NCBI RefSeq assembly: GCF_900143545.1
Contig: NZ_FREV01000011.1
Span: 1-60,339, forward strand
Direction: 5' to 3'
Origin: Loktanella sp. Alg231-35
GTDB lineage: Bacteria; Pseudomonadota; Alphaproteobacteria; Rhodobacterales; Rhodobacteraceae
Length of the DNA: 60,339 bases
In this document: in pieces, positions 53,125 through 60,339 of the stretch
Layout of the letters: every line of letters starts with the position of its first letter
How positions within the stretch are numbered: position 1 is the stretch's first letter
Notes under the pieces: model-generated
What the model was told of the DNA's origin: nothing
Seen by the model: only the letters and a program-made list of their open reading frames with translations
Database searches by the model: none
Program-made: the position numbers and the translations under genes

Positions 53125-53462
53125 GGAGCTGAGATACCGTATTTCGTCTTGTATGCGAATACTCGATCAGAAATTTCTAAGGCAGCAATGTCCGCGGTGC
53201 GGTCATCCATCCAGGGTCAAATGCTGCGAACTGCACCCTTGACGGCTTTCGGGAAGGTGGTTGGCTCGATTTTCCGCCGGTCGAATGTCGGCAATGGGCC
53301 GGGCGTGTCAGGCAACTTGGTGCGCAACGGGCTGATTCTGCGCTGCATCCGATAATCGCGAAGAGCCCAAGGTGTCCAATGCTGCGCGATGTTTGAATGT
53401 CCGCCCGCCACATTCTTGCCAGCAATGCATGGGACCTTGAGGCAGATTGTTAAGGTGGTTCG
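53125..53462. other. Intergenic stretch with dispersed repeat
   Basis: 338 bases without a gene. The portion 53361-53405 (AAGAGCCCAAGG, CCAATGCTGC, ATGTCCGC) is a diverged copy of the repeat at 357-401 and 54969. Confidence 0.5.
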
Positions 53463-54800
53463 ATGAAAGATCAAAACTCGACGGCTGGCCCTGAGCTGGC
53501 CATGAAGCGCATAATGCGACACTTCGATAACTGTAGTCTTGAAAGTCTCGCCACAGTTGAAAGAGCCTTCCCGGTTACTGTACAGCCAGACCTTGAGGCA
53601 GCGATTGATACCGTACTTCCTGGTGCAACATTCGCAGGCATCTCTGCACGACGTGGCTACGAGACAATTACTTTCTCCTATCTCGTAAATGAGCGTCGGG
53701 AACCTGCTGTGATCTCTGCACCGGAGTACCTTGATATCGATATTGGCGAGGATACCGCTGCGAGATGTATCGTCAGCGGGATTTGGATGTTCAAGATTGG
53801 AGGCGCGCCGGTGGCACTCTTGATCAGTCAAGTTGGTCGAATGGAACAAAACCCCGGTATCCACGCTCAAGTTATCGCATCCGAGGCCGCAGGAGGTCGC
53901 GAAGAAGCGCAGGCGATCCTAGCAGCGTTAGCGAAGGCTTTGAATGCAAAGTCTGTCTATCGAGGCAAGGCGTTGTCCTTCGAAACGCAGCGTAGTTACA
54001 TGGGCGGCCTTGGATCTCTCCGGGTTCATGACCTTCCTCAACCCTCACTTGACGATGTCATCCTTCCAGAGGCGACATTGGAAACTCTAGACCGAACGGT
54101 CTTTCAATTTGTCAAAACACGTGAAAAACTTAAAAAGAAGGGCTTTTCTACTAAACGTGGGCTGCTCTTGTATGGCCCTCCCGGTACTGGAAAAACACAC
54201 TTCGTACGATATGTTCTGAGCCATATGACTGGTCATACCTCGCTTCTCGTTACTGCTGAACAAGTGGCGTTCTTCGACGATGTGATGGGCATAGCCCGAG
54301 CACTTCAACCCTCAGTCGTTGTGATTGAAGACGCAGACCTCTTGGCTGGTACACGAGAAGACAGGGGCGATTGCTCTCAACTTCTCTTGAATAGCCTGCT
54401 CAACCACATGGATGGGCTTACGGAAGACGCCGAGATCATGTTCATCTTGACCACCAACCGACCGGAAACTTTAGAAGAAGCGGTTCGTGATCGGCCCGGA
54501 CGAATAGATCAAGCTGTCGAGATTCCGCTTCCAGACGCCAATTGCCGAGCACGTCTTCTTGATCTCTATAAAGCTGATATGACGCTTGAGCCCGGCGTTG
54601 TAGAAGAGTGCGTCAAACGCAGCAAAGGTGCATCGGCGGCCTTCATGCGCGAGATTGCCCGTCGGATGGGTCAGTTCGCTATTGTTCGTGACTCCGACAG
54701 CGTCTCACTCTCAGATTTGCACGAAGCACTGGGCGATATGGTGTCAGACGGTTCGTTCACGAAGAAGGCATTGGGCGCAGAGACCATAACGGACACATAG
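53463..54800 (+). CDS. AAA+ ATPase
   Basis: Protein of 445 residues. The N-terminal 180 residues are unrecognised. The AAA+ module has Walker A GPPGTGKTH (near 238), Walker B VVVIEDADLL, sensor 1 ILTTNRPE and arginine-finger segment RDRPGRIDQAVE, then a helical lid. It resembles FtsH/Cdc48-class ATPases but lacks a protease domain, so it may remodel a partner protein. It stands alone on the plus strand amid accessory genes. Confidence 0.85.
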   Translation: MKDQNSTAGPELAMKRIMRHFDNCSLESLATVERAFPVTVQPDLEAAIDTVLPGATFAGISARRGYETITFSYLVNERREPAVISAPEYLDIDIGEDTAARCIVSGIWMFKIGGAPVALLISQVGRMEQNPGIHAQVIASEAAGGREEAQAILAALAKALNAKSVYRGKALSFETQRSYMGGLGSLRVHDLPQPSLDDVILPEATLETLDRTVFQFVKTREKLKKKGFSTKRGLLLYGPPGTGKTHFVRYVLSHMTGHTSLLVTAEQVAFFDDVMGIARALQPSVVVIEDADLLAGTREDRGDCSQLLLNSLLNHMDGLTEDAEIMFILTTNRPETLEEAVRDRPGRIDQAVEIPLPDANCRARLLDLYKADMTLEPGVVEECVKRSKGASAAFMREIARRMGQFAIVRDSDSVSLSDLHEALGDMVSDGSFTKKALGAETITDT

Positions 54801-55027
54801 ACCCCACTGTTTTGAAATTGTCTCTATCAAGTTTATCGGGAAAGCGGACTTAGGCGCATCTGCAGCGAAAGCCCGCTTCGTCCCGCATCGTTCCAATTCA
54901 TGCAAAGCGCAGCGAAAGTCGATCCATCCCAGACCGGCCCTTGGCGCAGATCGCGGCGAAGGTGTTAGGAGAGCCCAAGTCTCCGATGCTGCAACATGCA
55001 CGAGTGTCTGCTGTGCGAAATGTCGGG

Positions 55028-55363
55028 TTAACGAGGCCAATCACCCGCCGAGTCTACGATTCGCTCAACCTCGACCTCGGATAGCCTTCTATGCTCTTCC
55101 GCATAGTCGTTCTTTCTCTGGACGAACTTCAGTGCAGCATATCGGGTGCCACCTCTTTGAAATATCCCTTCGACGTGATCCCGATAAAACTGATCCCAAA
55201 ATGGCTTAGACTGGAGCTTGAGCTTTTTTATCTCGCCGTCCTCCGCATAGCCAAAGTGATCCGTGAGGACTTTGTTTGTCACTTCCTCCGGTACTTTCAG
55301 TGAGTCTGCTCGCTCAACAAATTCTAGCGGAGTTTCTCCGCCAATGGGTCTGATGGTTACCAT
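55028..55363 (-). CDS. Hypothetical protein
   Basis: Protein of 111 residues, MVTIRPIGGETPLEFVERAD onward, charged, without recognised motif. It is downstream of the large nuclease-TPR gene on the same strand (225 bases between), so it may be a partner, but it has its own upstream region. Confidence 0.5.
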   Translation of the reverse strand: MVTIRPIGGETPLEFVERADSLKVPEEVTNKVLTDHFGYAEDGEIKKLKLQSKPFWDQFYRDHVEGIFQRGGTRYAALKFVQRKNDYAEEHRRLSEVEVERIVDSAGDWPR

Positions 55364-55436
55364 GATAGATCACTACCACAGCAAAGTTTCCGTACAAAGC
55401 GGTCGTTGTCGCGGCACTATCAACGGCAACAAAGTC

Positions 55437-55495
55437 CCGCTGAACGGCCGTTGCCGCTTCGGTTTCTGCGAGTCTGTTTCCGGCCCATACCTGCC
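55437..55495. repeat. Dispersed 59-bp repeat, copy B
   Basis: Reverse complement of 9171-9229 with one mismatch. Located between the 111-residue protein and the stop of the large nuclease-TPR gene. Confidence 0.85.
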
Positions 55496-55587
55496 ATTCA
55501 TTGCTTAAGGGTTTGCCGTAACGCGGCTTACGGAAAGCGGACGTCCCTACGCGAAATGTCAAATCAAGTGTCGTTGCACCAACCAAA

Positions 55588-58500
55588 TCAACCATAGCGT
55601 TTCGTTATCACAATACGAATAATATCGGCAAAACCCTCGTCAAACTTCTCTTGCGGAAGAAAGTGACCAGCCATCCAACCATTCAGGAATGTTCTGAACT
55701 GGGTTCCCATCATGACAAAAAGCATGGCTAGCAAATGGTGCCAGTCTTTTGGTCGGTGCCTGATCAATTTTGAGATCATTGCTCCAACTAGTTTGTGCTT
55801 CGTCGCTTTTGGTATCCCCCTCGCTTTCCACAATTGCCGAATTGTCGTGCTAGCCACTTCGTAGTGTGAAGAGATGTCAGCATTACGAATACCGATTGCA
55901 TTTGCCAATACTTCAAATTTCTGGAAGTCATCCTCGCCATGTCTCAAGCCAACGCTGACTAGCACATGGGCGTTAACGGTCAAATGCCCATGCTTACCGC
56001 TGGCCAACGCTACGCACAGATCACAATACTCTGCGAACTCAATCAACTTCTCGTTTAGTGCAAACATGTAAACCGATTGTAGCCAAATGCCCGTAACATC
56101 ATACTCCGCCTTTATCATTTGACGGTAAAATAGATCTTCTGATAGGAACAGACCGCCTTTGGCCGCGCAAAACGCGGGGTCTAACAGGTCACTTGAAAAG
56201 TTGTCGATTAGTGTTCTGGAAATCTCTGGGATTAAATCTGGAGCCTCACTAGGGACGACGGCACATCGATTAACTATATCGTCTCTGACCGCTGAGATTT
56301 TCTTGTGGAAATCATGAGCTTCCTCTTCAGAAACTTCATCTCTTAGAAATCGACCATCCTTCCAACCAATCGACATTTTGCCGCCAGAGGCCTCCTCTGC
56401 GTCCACAACCAGCTTTGTAATCTCGTCGATACAGGACTGCGCAATGCGCACTTCACCGAACACTTTTTGAACGACGTCAAAAGCATTCGCCCAATGCATG
56501 GTCCAAGCGGTTAGGGCATCAATGGTTACGCCCTCTAGTCGTTTTTTGGAAATTGCGTCAAGGGCAGTCAATCGTTCTTCAAGCAAGCCACGACATGCTT
56601 GGATGTCACTGCCCAAATCTCGCAAGTAACCCGCATATTCTATCGATGAGGTGCCTTGCATCGCGGCCAGCACATTGATCGGAAAACCTTGATCTGTGTA
56701 ATATTCCGAAACCTTTTTCCTTTGTTCGGCATGATCTCGAATGTGTTTAAGGACGGGTTCAACATCGTCACCAACCATCGTCATCTTGCCCATGAGGCCG
56801 GAGTTTGGAAAACGAACATCAAACTCATTCATTATGATGTAGCTTGCCTGCGCGTATTTATGCTTCAACCCAACAATGGCCCAGTTGGATGTCTGTAACG
56901 CCATTCCATCTGAATGTTCGAACTGTTCTCCAACTTTCATACCCAAACATTTCTTGACCAAATTATGGTCCGTGCCAGTGACCATCTTAAATAAGTGCTG
57001 AGGTTCCGCTTGCGGTTCGTTTGATATCAAAAATTCATGGCGCTCACCTTCGTCATTCCGAATCTCAAACCAGCAATCCTGTGCGATTTCATCCATGACT
57101 GGAATGATATCAGCGTTTGATCCGGTTCGAGTATTCATAAGCACTAGCCCGCAATACGCACTGTGTATCGCTGCGTCGTGTGGATCATCATGCAACGCAG
57201 CATACGCTACAGACATGGCTTGTTCATAATGCTGATGTTTCATCAAAAATTGAGCAAAGCCCATATGTTCTATCGGCTCACCCTTAAGGTCTAGTTTCAG
57301 CATTTCTTCAATTAGAGTGGCCACATCCGCGAGTCTTTGTCTTCGGACCAAGAGCGACAACAAAGGAAGATAAAACCCCAATTCAGCGCGGTCAGCAGAG
57401 TCGATTGCTGCGCGATAGCAGCGTTCGGATTGCGCAAGTGCTCCACGGTTGAAGTGGAAGACCGCTTCACGCTCTAGGTAGTACGGCTTTTGAGCGAGCC
57501 CCGGAGACAAATTTCTGTAGAAGCCAACTGCTGACTTAGTAGCAGGCGTGAGGTTCACATAAGCCGTCGCCAGCAACCGAAGTAGTTTCGTGTCTTTCTC
57601 ATCATCGACATATCCGGCCAATAGTTGACTTACGCGGTCCCATTCATTCCGATTGGCCCCACGCTGCGCCAGCATTGCACGAGATGCATAATCATCGGAC
57701 TGTATGACTGCTTCGAAAATCTCTGTGAAGAGCTCGGTTGCCTCATCCTCGAAGCCTTTTTCCACAAGTGCATCGAATACCAATACGAGTGCTCTAAGAT
57801 CATGGCTGACGTGCTTTTTGGTCTCTAATATTTGAGAAACTGGGATGTCTCCCTGAAAGGTTAACAGTCCCGCGATGGCAGTGACCGTCGTTACCAGTTC
57901 AAGTTCGTATTCTTGTGCGTATTCTATCCCGTCTTTGGTGAGTGCTACAATTCTATTCCAGTCAGACTCATCGAGTGCGGCATAGAACTCAAAGTGGAAT
58001 TTCGCGGCGGGGTCCGTAATCCTGTCGATAGCCTCCTTGAAATCGCCAGAATTATCGTGGTGGAACCCCATCTGAGCGATGCGGACTGCAACGTCGTTAT
58101 CGTCTAAGATCACCTGAGGACAAGTCGCCAACAATCGTTTGACCTCATCGACGTCGCCCAGCAAATCACAGGCCAAAATGAGGTTTGTAAACAAGCCAAA
58201 TTGTTGAACCTGAGGAACCGCTTGAGTGAAATCAAGCTCATCCCAGAGTCCAAGCAGTAAATTTCGGGCCTCTTCCAACCTTTTGAGGCCTTGTTCCGAA
58301 ATTTGAAGCCGGTTCAACACTTTGTCTTCCGTTAGTAACCGATCAAGAATAGCCTCACCATGGGTCTGGGTTGGGAACTTTTCATCGGGATACTTCTTGG
58401 ACACTTCTGCAGCCTTGTCCCACCATTCGGGTGTTACTGCCCTTTGGCGAAGAAAGGAGAGATACGCGATTTCAACGTGCTTTGTTTTCGTTAGCCCGTG

Positions 58501-59523
58501 TGGCAAGAGAGCCAATGGATCCATGATCTCGGAATCGAAGCGCATTGCTTGAACGAAATAACCCGCCAGTTCTTCGTTATCTGGCGCATCTGCTAAGCCT
58601 TTCATCGCAATCGTTGCGACAGCTTCAAAGTCGCCGCGAAGCAAATGCACCAAAGCTCTGTTAGCAACTGATTTTGGGGCGTTCGGCGTATGATCACACG
58701 CCTCAAGCATTAGGTTATTTCCACTTTCTTCATCGCCAAGTTCATATAAGCAAAATGCGATGTTGGCTTTGATCCGAAATTGAAGTCGATTACTTGCATT
58801 TGAATCTAAACGGCCCAACAGGCCTTCAAAGAGCGACTTAGCAGTTTGCGGTTGTCCGGTCGTCAAATAGTCGCGGTAAGTGTCAATCTCTCCATCCAAA
58901 TGGGCTTCAAGCGGATCGCCCGCTTGATGATCTCCGACATCCATGACAACACTGCCACTATGCGCAATACCAGCCGCGATTTCTCTGACCTCGCCTCTCA
59001 GTTCGAGTTGCCCTGCTGATAGCTCTTTCAATCCTTCTTCAAGACCTTGGCTGTAGGGCGTGTAGTCCGGCCAAAAAGCTTTCAAGGCAGCTTCGAAACG
59101 TTGGGCCTCTCTGGAAACCGCTCCCCACCCCCAGATCTGTATTGAAATGTCGCGGCCAGAAGCCTTCTTAATCTCCTGTTCCAAAATTCGCGCCAACTTT
59201 TGGTGTTTCGCGTCATCAGGAGCAGTCGATATGATGAAGTATTCTACAAGTCTCGGCTCGTAAGTGAGTGCTTTGCCAACTTCTTCTCGAATAGTCTTTT
59301 CATCCAACTCCTTATCGTCAGACTTCAACTTGCATTGAATGCCAACTGGTTTGTCTGAATCACCGTCTCGTTTTCCATAGATGTCGACACCCTGTTGTGC
59401 TTGCCCCCGCCGACCATAGATGTTGACATTTGGATCATTTAGGTAGCAGCGGAAAAGCTCAAGCGGTGCTCGCTCCAGCACCTGCTCGTCTGTCGGTTTT
59501 GGAAGTTCGATAGATGAATACAT
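55588..59523 (-). CDS. Large multidomain protein: PD-(D/E)XK nuclease, TPR array, GreA/B-C-like and PIN domains
   Basis: Protein of 1311 residues, ATG at 59523. Residues 1-160: restriction-type nuclease with GVDIYG (Asp47) and IQCK (Gln63, Lys65), the D-QxK core seen in Mrr-like enzymes. Residues about 200-810: TPR-like helical repeats. Residues about 817-885: CWFEIRNDEGERHEF to LGMKVGEQFEHSDG, like the GreA/GreB C-terminal domain. Residues about 995-1160: PIN-like, with Asp in GVTIDALTAW (about 1002), Glu in SCIDEI (about 1034) and Asp in LFLSEDLFYRQ (about 1130). GC is low (about 48% in a sampled line). Likely a defence or stress effector with a DNA and an RNA nuclease; function is inference. 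Confidence 0.75.
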   Translation of the reverse strand: MYSSIELPKPTDEQVLERAPLELFRCYLNDPNVNIYGRRGQAQQGVDIYGKRDGDSDKPVGIQCKLKSDDKELDEKTIREEVGKALTYEPRLVEYFIISTAPDDAKHQKLARILEQEIKKASGRDISIQIWGWGAVSREAQRFEAALKAFWPDYTPYSQGLEEGLKELSAGQLELRGEVREIAAGIAHSGSVVMDVGDHQAGDPLEAHLDGEIDTYRDYLTTGQPQTAKSLFEGLLGRLDSNASNRLQFRIKANIAFCLYELGDEESGNNLMLEACDHTPNAPKSVANRALVHLLRGDFEAVATIAMKGLADAPDNEELAGYFVQAMRFDSEIMDPLALLPHGLTKTKHVEIAYLSFLRQRAVTPEWWDKAAEVSKKYPDEKFPTQTHGEAILDRLLTEDKVLNRLQISEQGLKRLEEARNLLLGLWDELDFTQAVPQVQQFGLFTNLILACDLLGDVDEVKRLLATCPQVILDDNDVAVRIAQMGFHHDNSGDFKEAIDRITDPAAKFHFEFYAALDESDWNRIVALTKDGIEYAQEYELELVTTVTAIAGLLTFQGDIPVSQILETKKHVSHDLRALVLVFDALVEKGFEDEATELFTEIFEAVIQSDDYASRAMLAQRGANRNEWDRVSQLLAGYVDDEKDTKLLRLLATAYVNLTPATKSAVGFYRNLSPGLAQKPYYLEREAVFHFNRGALAQSERCYRAAIDSADRAELGFYLPLLSLLVRRQRLADVATLIEEMLKLDLKGEPIEHMGFAQFLMKHQHYEQAMSVAYAALHDDPHDAAIHSAYCGLVLMNTRTGSNADIIPVMDEIAQDCWFEIRNDEGERHEFLISNEPQAEPQHLFKMVTGTDHNLVKKCLGMKVGEQFEHSDGMALQTSNWAIVGLKHKYAQASYIIMNEFDVRFPNSGLMGKMTMVGDDVEPVLKHIRDHAEQRKKVSEYYTDQGFPINVLAAMQGTSSIEYAGYLRDLGSDIQACRGLLEERLTALDAISKKRLEGVTIDALTAWTMHWANAFDVVQKVFGEVRIAQSCIDEITKLVVDAEEASGGKMSIGWKDGRFLRDEVSEEEAHDFHKKISAVRDDIVNRCAVVPSEAPDLIPEISRTLIDNFSSDLLDPAFCAAKGGLFLSEDLFYRQMIKAEYDVTGIWLQSVYMFALNEKLIEFAEYCDLCVALASGKHGHLTVNAHVLVSVGLRHGEDDFQKFEVLANAIGIRNADISSHYEVASTTIRQLWKARGIPKATKHKLVGAMISKLIRHRPKDWHHLLAMLFVMMGTQFRTFLNGWMAGHFLPQEKFDEGFADIIRIVITKRYG

Positions 59524-59831
59524 GATACTATGTCTGCGCGTTGTGGATGTGCCAGACACAACATATACCGCTTTGTGGCAGAATAAGAAGTTATGAGGCG
59601 CAATTTTTACTTTGCCTCTGCCAGACACGTTCCACCAAAGTGGATCGCGTTCCTAACAAGTTTTGCTAATGGATCAAAACAATTAAGTGACTTCCGAATG
59701 TCTGCTTCGCTGCCTCTCGAAGCTTCCGGTGCCGATAACAGCGAATGACGGCTTCCCGCCCCCTTCCGTTGCAATGTCTTGCCTTCAACAAACCACTGGA
59801 CTTCGTTGGCACGGCAAGCATGTGTGGAGCC

Positions 59832-60035
59832 ATGGAACAGAACGGCTCATACGATTTTGCGGCAGCGTTTGCGCGTTTGACCTGCGTGTTTGAAGATGCT
59901 GCTGGTGTTGCCAGCGAGGGGCAGGCGGCAGGTTTGTCGCGATTGCGGAAGATGAGGCTTGCAGGTCAGCTGAGCGCTTTGCATCGAGATGCCAGCAACA
60001 TCCTTGAAGAACTAGGCGGCGCTTTCGATCGGTAG
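59832..60035 (+). CDS. Small protein of the recombinase cassette, copy 2
   Basis: Same 67-residue protein as at 31411-31614 (MEQNGSYDFAAAFARLTC to EELGGAFDR). Function unknown. Confidence 0.6.
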   Translation: MEQNGSYDFAAAFARLTCVFEDAAGVASEGQAAGLSRLRKMRLAGQLSALHRDASNILEELGGAFDR

Positions 60036-60126
60036 CGTCGCCAACGCCAGTTACAAAGCCCGGAACCCCCGGGCCCGTCTCAGTACAAGGCCGCGGATCG
60101 TCCGCAGTCTAAAACTGGAGACAGAG

Positions 60127-60339
60127 ATGACCAAACCGACAACCAAGCGCGCTCAACTAACAAAACTGATCAGCCGTAAATCTGGTGCAACAATTGATAC
60201 CTTGCAAAAGCAACTGGCGTGGCAGCCCCATACTATCCGTGCGGAGATCTCACGGCTGCGCAAATGTGGGCTGCACGTCATTTGTACCGCCTCGACCAAG
60301 GGCCCCACCTACCAGGTACAATCATCTGAGCAGTCCGCA
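60127..60339 (+). CDS. DUF3489 domain-containing protein, copy 2 (stop outside window)
   Basis: All 71 codons are visible and encode the same protein as 31104-31319; the stop codon would be the next triplet. In copy 1 that stop overlaps the DUF2924 start, so a second recombinase cassette probably continues to the right. Confidence 0.85.
   Translation, partial: MTKPTTKRAQLTKLISRKSGATIDTLQKQLAWQPHTIRAEISRLRKCGLHVICTASTKGPTYQVQSSEQSA

Larger units (their letters stand above)
59751..60339 (+). repeat. Long inverted repeat, copy 2 (cut by window end)
   Basis: Gapless match to the reverse complement of 31107-31695. The repeat is still matching at the last base of the window, so the DUF2924 and recombinase genes may follow outside. 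Confidence 0.9.

Noticed and set aside
53463..59523. AAA+ ATPase and nuclease-TPR protein as one operon-encoded defence system
   Set aside because: The genes are on opposite strands and convergent, with repeat DNA between them; a functional link is possible but not supported by layout.

Overview
The window reads as the chromosome, or a large accessory replicon, of a marine-type alphaproteobacterium, most likely the Roseobacter group of Rhodobacteraceae. This is inferred from a rhizobial-style rha locus, a Frc-like CUT2 sugar operon, an IalB protein, the DUF3489/DUF2924/serine-recombinase cassette, an IS427-type IS5 element and a family of degenerate intergenic repeats. No rRNA or tRNA gene and no CRISPR array was seen.

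Region 1 (1-25 kb, GC-rich, ordered operons). A NUDIX gene leaves the window at the left edge. An eight-gene minus-strand operon (538-8825) encodes a CUT2 binding protein, a GH32-like beta-fructosidase, a class II FBP aldolase, a PfkB kinase, a FrcK-like P-loop kinase, a ROK regulator, and the transporter ATPase and permease. Together they suggest uptake of a fructoside, cytoplasmic hydrolysis, two phosphorylations and aldol cleavage. Next is an L-rhamnose locus with divergent arms: rhaD-rhaA leftward and rhaRSTPQUK rightward, sharing a phased CAATCA/TGATTG operator array. Both sugar operons carry a strong stem-loop directly after the binding-protein gene. A TetR gene then faces a periplasmic molybdenum hydroxylase operon: 2Fe-2S subunit, Tat-exported Moco subunit, diheme cytochrome and a small membrane protein.

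Region 2 (25-31.7 kb, mobile element). DUF5681 and a ParB-methyltransferase fusion face an XRE/ImmA pair. They are followed by a large serine recombinase with DUF2924, DUF3489 and a small protein.

Region 3 (31.7-59.7 kb, accessory and lower GC). This segment lies between two inverted copies of a repeat of at least 589 bp that carries the DUF3489 cassette; the second copy runs off the right edge. Inside are an exonuclease I-like nuclease, an immA gene broken by IS3 debris, a MoaF-like/OxyR-like pair, lipoproteins, a repeat-rich autotransporter coupled to an IalB gene, a MarR regulator near two copies of a 19-bp palindrome, a PilJ-like protein beside a two-component system, a beta-helix-like exported protein, a PstS-OmpA fusion, an IS5 element, an orphan AAA+ ATPase, and a 1311-residue protein that appears to combine a PD-(D/E)XK nuclease, TPRs, a GreA/B-C-like domain and a PIN nuclease. 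The last is the best candidate for an unusual defence or conflict system.

Many leftward and rightward genes are separated by decayed intergenic repeats and IS fragments, so region 3 looks assembled by repeated insertion and deletion.
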